Positions 44,809 to 57,400 of a stretch of 64,000 nucleotides of DNA are shown piece after piece (the stretch's first letter is position 1; each line of letters begins with the position of its first letter). The stretch spans positions 41,891,862 to 41,955,861 of the forward strand of contig CM055110.1 in assembly GCA_029204225.1 (NCBI GenBank), written 5' to 3'. The notes under the pieces are model-generated. The model did not search any database and was not told the origin of the DNA. It saw only the letters and a list, made by a program, of their open reading frames with translations. Origin of the DNA: Diphasiastrum complanatum. Taxonomy: Eukaryota; Streptophyta; Lycopodiopsida; Lycopodiales; Lycopodiaceae. The position numbers were made by a program, and so were the translations under genes.

Positions 44809-47255
44809 CTTATGTGGTCCTATGAGCATACCCTCTTTGGGACAAGCTCTAAGTTTCATCACATTTATTGATGACTTATTCTGATTCACCATATTCATGT
44901 TCAATAATAACAAGTCTGAAGCATTCAACTATCTTAGAGAATTCAAACAATTTGTTGAGACTCAAACTGGTCAGAGAATCAAGACACTGTGATTTGATTC
45001 AGGGGGAGAGTACATGTCTAATGAAATGGCGGACTATCTATCTTCATGTGGCGTGCACCATCAGTTCACAAGTAGCTACACTCCACAACAGGATGACGTA
45101 GTTGTACGAAAGAATCGAACCTTGTTGGAAGCTGCACGGTCTATGATGTCCAATTCTCAATTACCCAATAAATTTTGGGCTGAAGCAATTTCTACAACAT
45201 GTTATCTGCAAAATTATTCCAGCACAATGGCAGTCGACTCCAAAATTCCGTTTGAAGCCTACTACGACTACAAACCAAGTCTGAAACACCTATATGTGTT
45301 TGGATGTCTTTGCTATGCACATATACCATCTGATCTGAGAAAGAAATTGAGGACCTAGTCAGCTGTAAGTATATCTTTATTGGCTATTCAACATCGCATA
45401 AAGCATATCGCATTTATGATATTGAAATAGGTCAGATCTCAGCCGTGACATTGTCTTCCTTGAAGACAAGTTTCATGATTTCAAGCATAAATAGAAAATG
45501 CAAGAGTTTGTTTCAACGACTCCATTTACCATCAATAGGCCCAGACCTACAACTGCTCAACCACAAGCTGAAGATATTCTAGTCATTCACCCAAGAGAAA
45601 CATCTGCTCAAAAACCTGCAGTTCGAAGATCTACATGACAACAACAACAACCTGATCGTTTCATCCCTCATGCGTTCATCAGTCATGATAAACCTACCAC
45701 TATTGTAGAAGCATTGTCAATGTTAGATGCAGACAGATGAAAAGCTGCTATGGACATTGAGTACAATTTCTTGATGAAGAACAAAACCTGGAGTCATGTT
45801 AATCCTCCTGTAGGTATAAAACCCATTGACTCTAAGTGGATATTTCAGATGGATCAATATCCAAATGGAAAGCTAGCTTGGTGGTTAAAGGATATGAGCA
45901 AGTTTATGGAATAGATTACATTGACACGTTCAGTCCAATGGTAAAGCATCAATCTATTTGCACCTTGTTGGCTACAGCTGCTGCAAAGGTTCTAGACAAC
46001 GTCCAGACAACATTTCTTCACATATACATACAAGAAAAAATATTCATTTATCAACCAGAAAGTTACGTCCTTCAAGGTGAAGAGCATTTGGTATGTAAAT
46101 TGCATAAGACACTATATGGCCTCAAGCAAGCTCCTAGGGCCTGGTATGAATGAATTAATTACTTCTTGTTGCAGCACAACTTTACTTCTTGCTCCGCATA
46201 TCCAAATGTGTATCTCAAATGTATAGGTCAAGCTATGTAATAATAGCCTTATATGTTGATGATTTGTTAATTATTAGCAATTCAAATAAGTTACTGTATG
46301 AAAAAAAATCTTTGCTTTCATCAGAATTTGAGATGACTAATTTAGGTCCAGTCCATTACCTACTCGGTATAGAGATTACCAAAGATCGCGCAAGTAGAAG
46401 GATCACTATAAGCCAAGAGTCCTATCTGATCAATGTACTTTGCAGATATGGCATGGAGAACTGTAAGCCGATAGACACACCCATGGATCTAGGATCCAAA
46501 CTATCTAAAGACATATGTCCCAAAACTCATGCAGAACAGCAAGAAATGTGAATATACCCTTATTAGTCCGTCATAAGATCTATAATGTATTCTATGATTT
46601 GCACACGACCTGATCTAGCATATGTAGTAAGCACATTGTCTCAATACATGTCCAATCTAGGCTTACAACATTGGAAGGCTTTGCAAAGAGTACTGAAGTA
46701 CATCCAAGCTATGAAGCACTATGCTTCGTGCTGTAATGGTAATACAGAAGGTGCACCTTCGCTAGTCACTTATTCAAATTCAGATTGGGTAGGAGACTTG
46801 GATACCAAAAAATCAACATCAAGTTATATTTGTTTCCTTGCAAGAGGACCCGTTTCATGAACCACCATAAAGCATAAATGCATTTCCTTGTCTTCTACAG
46901 AATCCGAATACGTTGCAGCTACATCAGCAGTGAAGGTGATTATTTGGCTCATAAAGGTTGCTACAAGATCTGCAATTTCCATAGATTGGTCCAATAATAC
47001 TCTAGTGCGACAATCAGAGCTGCATAGCTCTTTCTCTGAACCCACATACTTATACTAAAGCTAAACACATATAAGCTCACTTTTATTTTATTAGAGAGAA
47101 AGTTCAGAATAAAGATGTTGCACTAAGTTACTGTCATACAGACAATATGTTGGCCGATATTTTGACAAAGCCATTGTCAAGAGATAAACATTCTACCTTA
47201 GTAGATATGATGAATCTCAATTTTAATTCAAATTCATAGTAGTAAGCCTAAGGGG
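44809..47255 (+). pseudogene. Copia integrase, reverse transcriptase and RNase H (body 1)
   Basis: It starts inside integrase (LCGPMSIPSLGQA), then YTPQQDDVVVRKNRTLLEAA, where the usual catalytic Glu of VERKNR reads Val. Reverse transcriptase follows: WKASLVVKGYEQVYGIDY, LYGLKQAPRAWYE, LYVDDLLIISNSN at about 46.25 kb. RNase H: YSNSDWVGDLDTKKSTSSY, SSTESEYVAATSA and DILTKPLS. It is broken by stops at 44,992, 45,358, 45,740, 46,154, 46,552 and 46,860. A purine tract AGGGGGAGAG at 47,251-47,260 closes the body. Confidence 0.9.
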
Positions 47256-47260
47256 GAGAG

Positions 47261-48198
47261 TTGGAGTTTAATCTTTCTCCTACTCATCCTAACTGCCCTC
47301 TTTTTTTTCTATGTAAATCACTCTCTCAAAGAAATCTGCATTTTTGAACTGTTTGTTGCAACAGTCTGCATTTTTATTTGCAAATTTCAACATGCGAAAA
47401 ATGTGAAAAACCCGACAAAGTCTTCTATATGCAAAAAATGCAACACTCTGCAAGTTTACACAGGATTTTACGTACAAACTATTTATGTCTTCACGCTCCA
47501 ATAATAACTGAGCTAATTGATCAGTTAAATAGTTGTTAACGATCTTGTAATTGTAAATTTAGAATAACACATAATCATCCAGTAGCTATATATATATATA
47601 TGTAAATGAGCGATTGGAGAAACGAGTTGCATACTTGTGATTGATACTAAGTTTACATGACAGAGATCAAACGACCAAAAACAGGTCTTCACAGTATCTG
47701 ACTCCTCAGAGAATATATAGAGAGTAAATATTCAAAACTATAACAAATGATTTGTTTCTGTATGTAGGATCACGCACTTATCAGTGCAATTGTTTTGTGA
47801 TCTAATAGTTGTTATTACAACATTGAATATACATATTCGCTATTGTTCTATCTCATTGCATTCTTGTTGAATGTTAATTAACTCTCACTTTTTTTCCGCA
47901 AGTATCATAAACGAAAAAATGTATGGCTATCTTTGACGCCTAATTGTTTAAGTATTTTTTTTTATATCAGAATATCAGTATCAGAGAATTACATGGCAGT
48001 CTCAAAGCCTAATAGTTTCTACAATCTCTCTCTATGGTTGTCTACGACACCTACACTGTTACTCATTAATCAACACAATCAGAACTGCTCTATAACTTGG
48101 CTCTCTAAGTAATACAAAGATCCTTCTATTTCAATAATTGTCATTGTTTTTATCTTAGTTGGTCTATCTTAGTGGGCCTGCACTTAGACGTGCCAACA
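47261..48198 (+). repeat. Copia LTR shared by two pol bodies (938 bp)
   Basis: It follows the purine tract of body 1, starting TTGGAGTTTAATC (the first bases of TGTTGGAG seem mutated), and ends GTGCCAACA. A TATA run (TATATATATATATATG) lies at about 47,588. A primer site follows it. It is therefore at once the 3' LTR of body 1 and the 5' LTR of body 2. Confidence 0.82.
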
Positions 48199-48201
48199 GA
48201 G

Positions 48202-48213
48202 TGGTATCAAAGC
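48202..48213 (+). other. Primer-binding site, tRNA-iMet type (one mismatch)
   Basis: TGGTATCAAAGC lies 3 nt after the LTR end and differs from the iMet site at one base. Confidence 0.85.
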
Positions 48214-50075
48214 TAATAAGCATACATTCATACAATTTATTAGATGCTTTACTGTGGCATGGTCAATTTGGACATGTTAGTACAAGATCTCTTTCTTACA
48301 TGCATTGTATTAATTTAGTTGATGGATTGTATTTTCCTCTTTCATTAGATAAGAAATCATTATTATGTGAATCTTGCATTTATGGCAAACACTCTAGAAG
48401 CAGATTCTCCATAACACATTATGTCAAGACAAAATGTGTATTAGATGTTGTACATAGCGATCTTTGCGGTCCAATGACAACTCCATCCTTAGGAGATGAA
48501 CTTTATTTTATCACTTTCATAGATGATTATTCCAAGTGGTCAACAGTCATGTTTGTAAAGTATAAATCAGAAGCCTTTGAATGCTTCAAGAAATTCAAGG
48601 CCATGGCTGAAACCCAAACATCTAGAAAAGTGAAAGCACTCCGAAATACATCTCCAATGAGATGTTAGACTATCTAGCCGAACATGGCATTCAAAGACAA
48701 TTTACAACTTCCTATTCTCCTCAGCATAATGGAGTTGCAGAGAGGAAGAATCGAACACTACTTAACTCAGCCAGATCTATGCTACATCAAGTGCACTTAC
48801 CTTCAAAATCCTGGACAGAAGCTACTACCACAACCTGTTATGTACAGAACAGATCAAACACAAAAGCCGTTAATAACTGAACTCCTTATTAAGTATGGCA
48901 TGGACACAAGCCTAGTGTCAGCCATCTAAAAATCTTTGGTTGTATATGTTCCTAAATAGCTTAGGAAGAAACTGGATTAGAGGTCAAATAAATGCATTTT
49001 CATTGGCTATCATGACAAACATAAAGCTTATAAAGTTTATGATCCATCCACCAATGTAGCATTTGTTTCTAGGGATGTAATCTTCAAAGAATATACATTC
49101 TATGACTTTAAACAACCATCGATTAATGATGTTGTGTCATTTCATCCTATTCTACACAACATAGAATCTTCCACTCATGATGTCTCTTCTGCAGAACCTG
49201 CAGCTGAAGCTACAGAAGCCGAGCAACCGATAGCACCTGTTACCAGACCAGACCAAGCTAGCTTGAGCAGATCTGAAAAAATCCAAGAAGAGACACCACT
49301 CCAATCTAGTCAACTGATTGTTCGAAGATCTTCAAGAACTCGAACAGTTTCTGAGAGGTATACAATCTTTATGGACTTTGTCCCTAATGATGCTGTGAAG
49401 TGGCAAGAAGCTATGGAAAGCGAGTACAACTCACTTTTGACGACACATGTCGACTTCCCCACTCACAAGAGAGTCATTGACACCAAGTGGATCTTCAAGA
49501 AGAAGATCAACTCTGATGCTTCCATCACAAAATGGAAAGCACGGCTAGTGGCTAAAGGATTCACTCAAGTCCAAGGAGTGGATTATTAAAAAATTTTCAG
49601 TCATGTTATTAAAATGTAGTCAATCAGGACTTTGATTGTGGAAGACCTCGAAATACATCAAATGGATGTCAAGACAGCCTTTCTCAACGACTTCATCGAA
49701 GAGGAGTTGTATACCTTCTAGTCAAAAGAATTTGAAGTCAAAGTCCAAGAGCACAAAATGTGCAAGCCACACAAAGCAATCTATGGCTTGAAACAAGCCG
49801 CAAGAGCTTGGTTTGAAAGGATCTGCTTATCTCATTCAATTAAGTTTTCCGAAAAATTTCGCTGTCTGTAACGTTTATTCCAAATACATAGGTGTCAACT
49901 CATTACACATATCTCTATACATAGATGATGCATTTATTCTGTCTAACGACACTTCTTTACTGCACACTACTAAGAGTGCTACTACCATTCCGTGTGATAA
50001 CATTAGCTATATTTCATTGTCACTGAATCCCATATTTCACGGCAAGTCCAAGCATATTGAAATCCAATATTAGTG
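48214..50075 (+). pseudogene. Copia GAG-pre-integrase, integrase and broken reverse transcriptase (body 2)
   Basis: Only about 20 nt after the primer site the protein already reads ALLWHGQFGHVSTRSLSYMH (GAG-pre-integrase), so leader, gag and protease are deleted. Integrase follows with VVHSDLCGPMTTPSLGDEL, FIDDYSKWSTVMFVKYKSE and SPQHNGVAERKNRTLLNSA. The acidic linker (49,134-49,350) leads into reverse transcriptase (WIFKKKINSDASITKWKARL, HQMDVKTAFLNDF). After YIDDAFILSN at about 49.93 kb the sequence jumps to the end of RNase H (NPIFHGKSKHIEIQY). It is a different copia subfamily from body 1. Confidence 0.88.
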
Positions 50076-50800
50076 CGTATTATGGACATTATGAATCACG
50101 ATTCAAAATTTACTTAAAAAGTCGTGGAAAATTTGTTATTTAAAATTTGACTTAAACATTGTAAGATGTAACACCCACAACCCACAATGCAGAGCCTTGG
50201 CCTTCACTCACTATCCCAGCCCAAATTTCCAAAGTCTAGAATTGAATGACTAAGCAGCCTCTAGGACATTTTTTTTAGTAGGTTTGCAAAAATTATAAAT
50301 TTCTCTAAAGGATAATTTAGTTTGAAAAGGTTGCAAAAAGTGGGCTTGGGCACGTGCCCTTGTAATTCAAAACATTGGCTTTAATGTTAACTTTTGCACA
50401 ATATTTTATGGAGGGACTTGAATACATATACTTGAATATTCTACACTTAGCATCGCCTTTTGCAAGGCAATGCCGAAAACATTGAGTTGGCCACACCATA
50501 CATAAGAGGAAGTCCACAAGTGTGTGAAGCCCCCCATCCCCCCCCCCCCCCCCTCTCTCTCTCTCTTTCTGTGTTGTTGGTTGTGTTAAGGCCCACTCAA
50601 TTAAACGGTCCTCATTAGTTTGCAAGACAGTGGTGGTACTTGGGAATTTCGGGCGGCAAAAGTAGGAGATTTGTCTGGTCCCGCCCTTGTTTACCACCAC
50701 GTATGGCCAAAAAGCGTCAGGCATGTGACCACAACGAGCTTAGTCCTTATTAGTCCTGAAAAATGAAAAAAGAAGATCGACAAAACGAAAAATAGACACA
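50076..50800. other. Intergenic stretch upstream of the RCC1-type gene, with poly-C/CT tract
   Basis: A run of 16 C at 50,538-50,553 is followed by a CT repeat. No coding sequence is supported. The promoter of the downstream gene probably lies at the right end, but I see no clear TATA box. Confidence 0.55.
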
Positions 50801-51482
50801 ACCAAAAAGAGCAGCAGAAGACGAAGAAGGAGGAGGAGGAGGAGGAAAGGAAGAAAGAAAGACAGAGAGGGAGGAGGAGCGTTATCAGAAAAAACTGATC
50901 GAGCGAGCAAAAGAGCGTCATCGCTTCTTATTTTCGACGCAGCCGTCACGATCCATGCGGCCATGAGTTGAGCGCACCGCCTCTTGCTGTAAGTCCAACA
51001 GCTTTCGAAATTTTTTTTGACTCCGTTTCTTTGCATTTATTTTCTTTTCGCATGTTTCTTTTTCGGCCTTTGCACGTTTTGCCGCACGATAGAGCCGTTT
51101 AGATAGGGTTTCAGCGCTCTGCACAGAAATTGTTTGATCTATGGCTTGGAGCGGATTCGTCAGATAGGGATTCTGTAACCCGCATCTTGTATGATGTTGC
51201 TTTGCGTTTCAATCAGCGATTTCCTTCCCCCTACTTCTAGTCTATGCCGTTGAGCAACATTTTGTTGCAAATTTTATCTCGTAGGAACGTCAGAGGTTTT
51301 GCGTTATTTGACGTTCGTGCACACTGCAAGCTGATGTCTCTGACATTGGATGCTAGCATAACAAAATACTCTCAATGTATTTGCTGCCGTGTGTGGAATT
51401 GCACGCTAATTTGGTTCTTTCCCTTTCACTATTCTTTTGCGCTGTTTTGTAAACATTTGGAGGTGGCTCAACCCTCGTGCAG
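50801..51482 (+). promoter_or_regulatory. Predicted 5' UTR exon and 5' UTR intron of the Tudor-RCC1 gene
   Basis: A purine-rich segment (GAAGGAGGAGGAGGAGGAGG at about 50,825) is followed by a strong donor GTAAGT at 50,989. An acceptor TCGTGCAG ends at 51,482, 15 nt before the chosen start codon. This would give a 494-bp intron in the 5' UTR. The transcription start is not determined, and minus-strand frames over this stretch are chance. Confidence 0.5.
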
Positions 51483-51497
51483 GTCATAAACACAACA

Positions 51498-54400
51498 ATG
51501 GGAGAGGGTATGCAGCAAGAGGGGTCAAATATAGCACCTGCAACGGAATATGTCTCAGGAGTGGCAGGAGAAGCGGTTTTGGTAGTGGAAGGCGTTGGGG
51601 GAGGTGAGGACAGGACTGTTGTTCTTGTGGACACCCCTCAACAACCCACTTCTGGTATTTATGCACTCATAAACCTCTTAAGTTTAAAACGTGTGCCCTA
51701 TGTGCGTTGGTTCAAGAATAATAGTTTTGAACATATTCGGAAGCACCCGTTTCGGTTCTCTGTTAGCGCTTGTAATATGTATATCACTCACCGATGTTGC
51801 CTCAATAGCCCGTTTGCGTTGTACGGACGAACGAGTACGAAGTATGCCAAACCAAAAATATATAAGAATACATACAATGCATACGATGGCTATGCAGTAG
51901 TATTGCCAGTTATTTTTCTTTATAACTTTTTGCAAATTAGCTCATTTTTGTTCAAAATCTGAACTCATAGGTAGTGATTCACTTGTTCATTTCTAGAGAC
52001 TAGGTAACAAGTTTTTGGTGAGCAGTAGTCTGACTCGGTTAGGTAGTACATGACCCATATATGGACAGTACAGTTGAGCTGCATGTCAATGAAAGGGTCA
52101 CGATAATATTTTTCTCTTTGTAATGGTTTGTTCATCTGATTATCATGCATAACTTTGTTAGTTCACTGCAGAAAATGTGTTACCCAGTGCACAAGAGGGA
52201 AAAGACGACAAGACGGTGAGTGAATATTTTGAGAGTTTTCCTGTAGACTTGCTTTCTTGGCTGTCCATTGTTGACATGCGAAATTGCGAATCTTGCTTTT
52301 AACCCAAAGTCCAGGAAACTCCAAGAGTAGAGCTAAGAAGTTAATAATTTGTACAGGATTCTAACAAGTTTCATGGAGACGGGGCTGGATTGATGAATCG
52401 GAAAGTTCAGAAAAGGTTTGGCAGAAAACTGTTTCATGGCGAAGTTACTGGATTTGACTCAGATACCAAGTGGTACAAGGTAAAGCTGCTTTGAACTGCA
52501 GCTTTATCGTCCATCTTTTTCTTTGAAAGGACAATCTGCATTTATCTGAATCTGTTGCTGAACTACTATTTGTGTTACATCAATATATAAGAAGCATTTT
52601 ATTCGTTTTGCTTGCCGTTCGTTAAGGGATTGTAAGGATGGGCATATTTTCTCTTGAACCACTTTATTCGTGAGTTGGTGGAATTCAAAATTGCAAAATT
52701 GGCATGAATTTGTAGCATTTTTCTTTTTTTTTTTTTGATTTTTTGCTGAATTGAATCTGCTCTCTGATTCTGCATTTGAGTCTTGTGAATGTGCTTCTGA
52801 TTCTGGGAGATTGTAATCTGGACAGGGTTTTTTCTGAGCTCTTGTCAATTATGACCTGGATCTGTATAGAAATGGGACAAATTCCTTAGCTATACCTGCC
52901 AAGGCCCAGAGATTGAATTGTTGGAGATTGTTAAGTTTTGTGTTCTATCAGTACAGTTTTTTGTTGATTTAAAATTGCAGGTGGATCCTGCCATTGCTGT
53001 TAAACTTCTAGCTTCTTTGTCAGGTAATTTACGAAGACGGAGATCGGGAAGATTTGTGGTGGGATGAACTGGAGCCGATTTTAGTCCCACTTGGAGGGCC
53101 CATCACCCTCACCTCAAGAAAACGAGGTCATACTGCCTCTGGTACAGGCGATGAGAAGAGAAGGTCATTATGATTACTAAAAATCTTGTTCTTTTGAAAC
53201 TTGATACCATCAAAGATCTTCTCTTTGCATGTTGAAGCAGTCCAGTGCCTGTATGCTGTCATCTACCAGTTGTCTACCAATCGTTTTTGTCAGTACACTT
53301 CGTGGCTTTTGCAGCTTTGTTAAAGCTTAGTAATCAACCTAGTGCGGTGTGATGCAGTGGGACAAAGAGATCTAGGAAAGGTAGACATCAAACCTTTCCC
53401 AATGGCAAAGTCCAAAGTGATTTTGATGGCAGAGCTGAGGATATATCTGATTCATTTGAAGATGAGGAGAAAGAATCTCAGAGTAGAGATCTTTCAATAG
53501 GTACTGAAAATGCTGCTGAACAGACGCGTACCGAAGCCACACATGAGACGCCTTCAAATAATAGTGCTTTAAATGCTACAATGAAGCCAGATGTTCAATC
53601 TAGGTTGGGGAGGAAAAGGAAAGCGGAGGCAAGAGCCCATGGGAAGGCATCATCAAAGACTGATGGAGAAAGTATTTCAACTGATAGTAAACGCTCAACT
53701 CGTAGATCTAGTTCAGGATTGGATGCAGCTCAAGTTGATTCTGGAACTCGAAGAAGTCTTAGAGCCAGGAGTACGCCTACCAAGACTGAGGAGGAGCTAT
53801 CGGTGGAGCAAGGCCAATCTCCTGACACCGTTGTTCCATATTTGGGAGATGGAGCCAAACTGGTTGGCAGAAAGACCAGGAAAGATTTTGGTGGGAAAAT
53901 GTTCAGTGGTGAAATTATCGGTTATGATCCTAGGGCAAAGTATTACAAGGTGTGTTTTTATTCTGCTGCTTTTGTCTTCTTAAACCCTATAAAGACAAAC
54001 GGTTCAGATAACTTCAAAAGTGCATCTTCTCTATGCACTTTAAATAAGGAGGTAGAGCTTTTGCAAATTATCGAACATGCAAATCAAGAGAACATTCGTT
54101 AAACTGTACTGACAACTCTTTTTGCTGATGAGGTTCTTGCATGCTTATTGTCCTTTTGAGCAGAAGGGCACATCAATAGCATATTAAATCATAAATCAGC
54201 CACTCAAATTTTTTTTAGTTTCTACAAGAAATAGTTGAATCTAAATCGTGCGAACTGTGAGTCCATGCCCTTTTTAGTGTTGCTAATATTAGCACCTTAG
54301 GCTGGCTGGCTCACAAGACCTTTCATCTGCTACAGTTAGCAGCATGCCATGAACATCATGTAGCCAGTGTCTTGGCCACCGATATTTGCTGACTGGAAAA

Positions 54401-57400
54401 CCAATGTTTTTGTATCTGAGTCTTGAGAGTATGTAGTGAGCGGCTGTGTAATTCTGTTATTTGCATCCCTGGTGAAGACTCCTTGATGGTTGTCCAGTTT
54501 TCAGTATCAACGGTCTACCAATGGTGTAAAGCTTTACTAAGAAAATTATGTTTTTTTAAATTTTTAGAGCCTAGATGCTGGAAAGATAATAAGAAAACTT
54601 GAAACTACCATTCATAAGAGCTGTATTCACATGCGTTGTTTGTGCGGTAATTCAAATGTGTTTTGCTTTGCTTTAGCTGACTCAAATGTGTAATTTAATA
54701 GGTACGTTACGAAGATGGGGATGAAGAAGAGTTAGAGTGGAGTGAAGTAGAACCGACTCTGGTCCATCAAGAAGGTCCCTCACGAAGCAGCAATGGCCAA
54801 GTTCAAGCTCTTCCTACATCATCAAAAGCAAGAGGAAATGCAAAGCCTATCCAGAAGCCAGAGTCTCCAACAAAAGAACAAAGAACTTTCTCAGTTCAAC
54901 ATGAACCTACAGATCAAAGACCATCTTATTCTTCAACGTAAGATATACTCTGCTTTTGATACAGTGCAGCTGTAAGACTAAAGATTGCTTAAGCATTCCA
55001 TTTGTAGATGCAAACGTAATTACTGATTCACTGGGTGCTTTTTGAAATAGCCACTAGTTTTAATATGATTCACTGGGTGTAACTCCGAGAAGCATAGTTG
55101 CAGAAATCCGTCTACCTGTCGTGGAAATTCTGATGCCTGTGAGGTATTGTTTTCTCCCAGCATAATACAAGGCTAAAAGCGAACCAGGGTATAGGAACGA
55201 CCAAAGTTACTGTCATGAACTGGGATTCTGGCCAAAATATAATGAAGTAGTTGATGATTGATTGATAAATTTGTGGGTTTGAAGACCTTTCAGAGATCAT
55301 TTAAGATTACAGATTGCTTGAGCATTCCATTTGTAGATGCAAACATTGTTACTGATTCACTGGGTGCTTTTTGAAAAGACCACTAATTTTAATATGATTC
55401 ACTGGGTGCTTTTTGAGAAGACCACTTACTTTAGTTGTTACGGGAAACTCTTTTCCCTAATTCTGCGTGCTATTAAGAGTTATGGATGTGGGAAATCTCC
55501 CCAACTCCGAGAAGCATAGTTGCAGAAATCCGTCTACCTGTCGTCGAAGTTGTGTATGGATGTGGGAAATCTCCCCAACTCCGAGAAGCATAGTTGCAGA
55601 AATCCGTCTACCTGTCGTCGAAATTGTACACAACCAGTTTTTTACTTTGAACCAAATTTGATTATTTAGAAACCCTTAATAAAATTCGCTGATTTGAATT
55701 TCAGGCCTTGATTTGTAATTGGTTTGACCCTGTGGTTGATTCGAATCACTACTAACAACATGGCTCTTGGGTAGGAAGCTCAACTTTGGAACAATGTGTC
55801 GAATCGCTTAGATCGAATGTATGATTCCATGAATCTCACTTTTGGAGTATATATATGTTTTGGAAGTACATGGCACATGCATATGATTATGACTAAAAAC
55901 ACGAACAACAACCACCCAGCTCGTCAGCTAATGAAATATCTGAAGAGTCGAAAGTGAAGTGATAAGGGTTCAACATAATCTTCTTAGGTATTAATAGGTA
56001 GCCAAGGAAAAGACGTATTGAGTAAAAACATTGGTGGCTGAGACACATGCTTTGTTTCTAGTGATTTGTATTTGTTTTTTTCCTGTTAATTATTGTGTAC
56101 AAATTAATGTCCTTGGTGCTACTTTTAGTTTCTTTTTGCTTTGTGGTTTGTTCTTAATTTCCATTTTGTTGTTTGTCTTGTGCTTCTTGGATAGTGCTGG
56201 GTCTATGGCTTCTTGAGACTTGGTTAGCAATGAGTAAATCATGGCCTTGTGTGAACTACACTTAAAATGTAAGGAAAAGTCTCACATGCAAACTTGATTA
56301 AAAATACTAAACTTATAAAATTGCGGAAATAAACATTGCATGAATCATAGGACATGTAACATATATCACGAAACACATCTCATTAATCATCCACACATGG
56401 AAAGTATATCAGACACTCAAAAGCTATTCTTGGCATATAAGGCGAGGGCCCTAGTTAATGATTAGAAGTGTGGAAAGAACTATTTTTATCCCTTTAGGCT
56501 TTGGATTTTGTAGCTTGTAAGTTGTGCATATGGGGTATCAATCAATTAAATTGTTAACCCTTCTTATGCACATTTTAGCAAGTAGGTCAAGGACACATGG
56601 TCCACTTGACACCTAGAGCTGAATTTAGTAAGTGACACTTGGTGGATAACTATCATGCTTGTACGACACGTGGCACCCAAGATCTTTGGATTTTGAGCCG
56701 TTCCCTCCTACCAATTAATTATACACTTCTTAGAATCCACGTCTCTTGTCAAGGAGCTTGAGCTTTGATGCTTGCTAACTTGATTCTCCATGTATCTAAA
56801 TGATTTGTGCTATGCTATTGATGTGTTTATTGTCATCTATTATACTTATGGTGCTATATAGGATGCTGTATAGAATTCAACATTAGATCCTTGATTAACC
56901 ATGTCGATTTTGAAAAGTGGGCAACCTACAAGTAGAATAGATCTTTTCAAATCGCAGTTGGTACTGATGGAGAGAGCTATCATTATGAGGATGACAACCA
57001 TAGCAAACCAATTGGATTCTGAGCTATTTTTTCAAAAGTTGTGGAGAGTAGCTTGGGGAGAATTAGGGCACAATTTCTATAGGGAGATCTTGTGAAGGTG
57101 CCAAGTTGATCTTGAGCCACTGTTTCACTTTTGAGCAGCATTTGGGTGCATTGATCTGCTGCTAGGTCTTGGCCGGGTGAAAGACTGCTATTTTAAGGTT
57201 ACCCTAGAGTATATTTTCGAATGAGATTGCTTTAAGTTGACATGGCTTGCTTCCAGCAATAGGATCTGGGTAAAGGATTCATGTAGCTTCATGCCACGCA
57301 ATTGGGTGCTGAAGCAGCAAGCAGGGATATGGTTCCAGGCAGAAGAATAATGGGGAAGCATGAGCGACAGCAGCTGGGGTTGTAGGCAGAGCTACCGGAA

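Noticed and set aside
50538-50575. Poly-C plus CT repeat as a regulatory element
   Set aside because: Simple repeat without further support; it may also be prone to sequencing error.
50691-51124. Minus-strand frames with hydrophobic or Lys-rich runs upstream of the RCC1-type gene
   Set aside because: They are reverse readings of the purine-rich 5' UTR.
51666-51962. Extension of exon 1 as an open frame to 51,962
   Set aside because: A donor at 51,655 joins in phase to 52,172, and the extension has no support from the downstream domain.
55020-55640. Repeats in intron 6 as a CRISPR-like array
   Set aside because: Few units, unequal spacing, plant intron context; ordinary tandem duplication explains them.
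56901-57095. Open frame of 64 residues in intron 6
   Set aside because: No copia or host motif; flanked by LTR and decayed pol.
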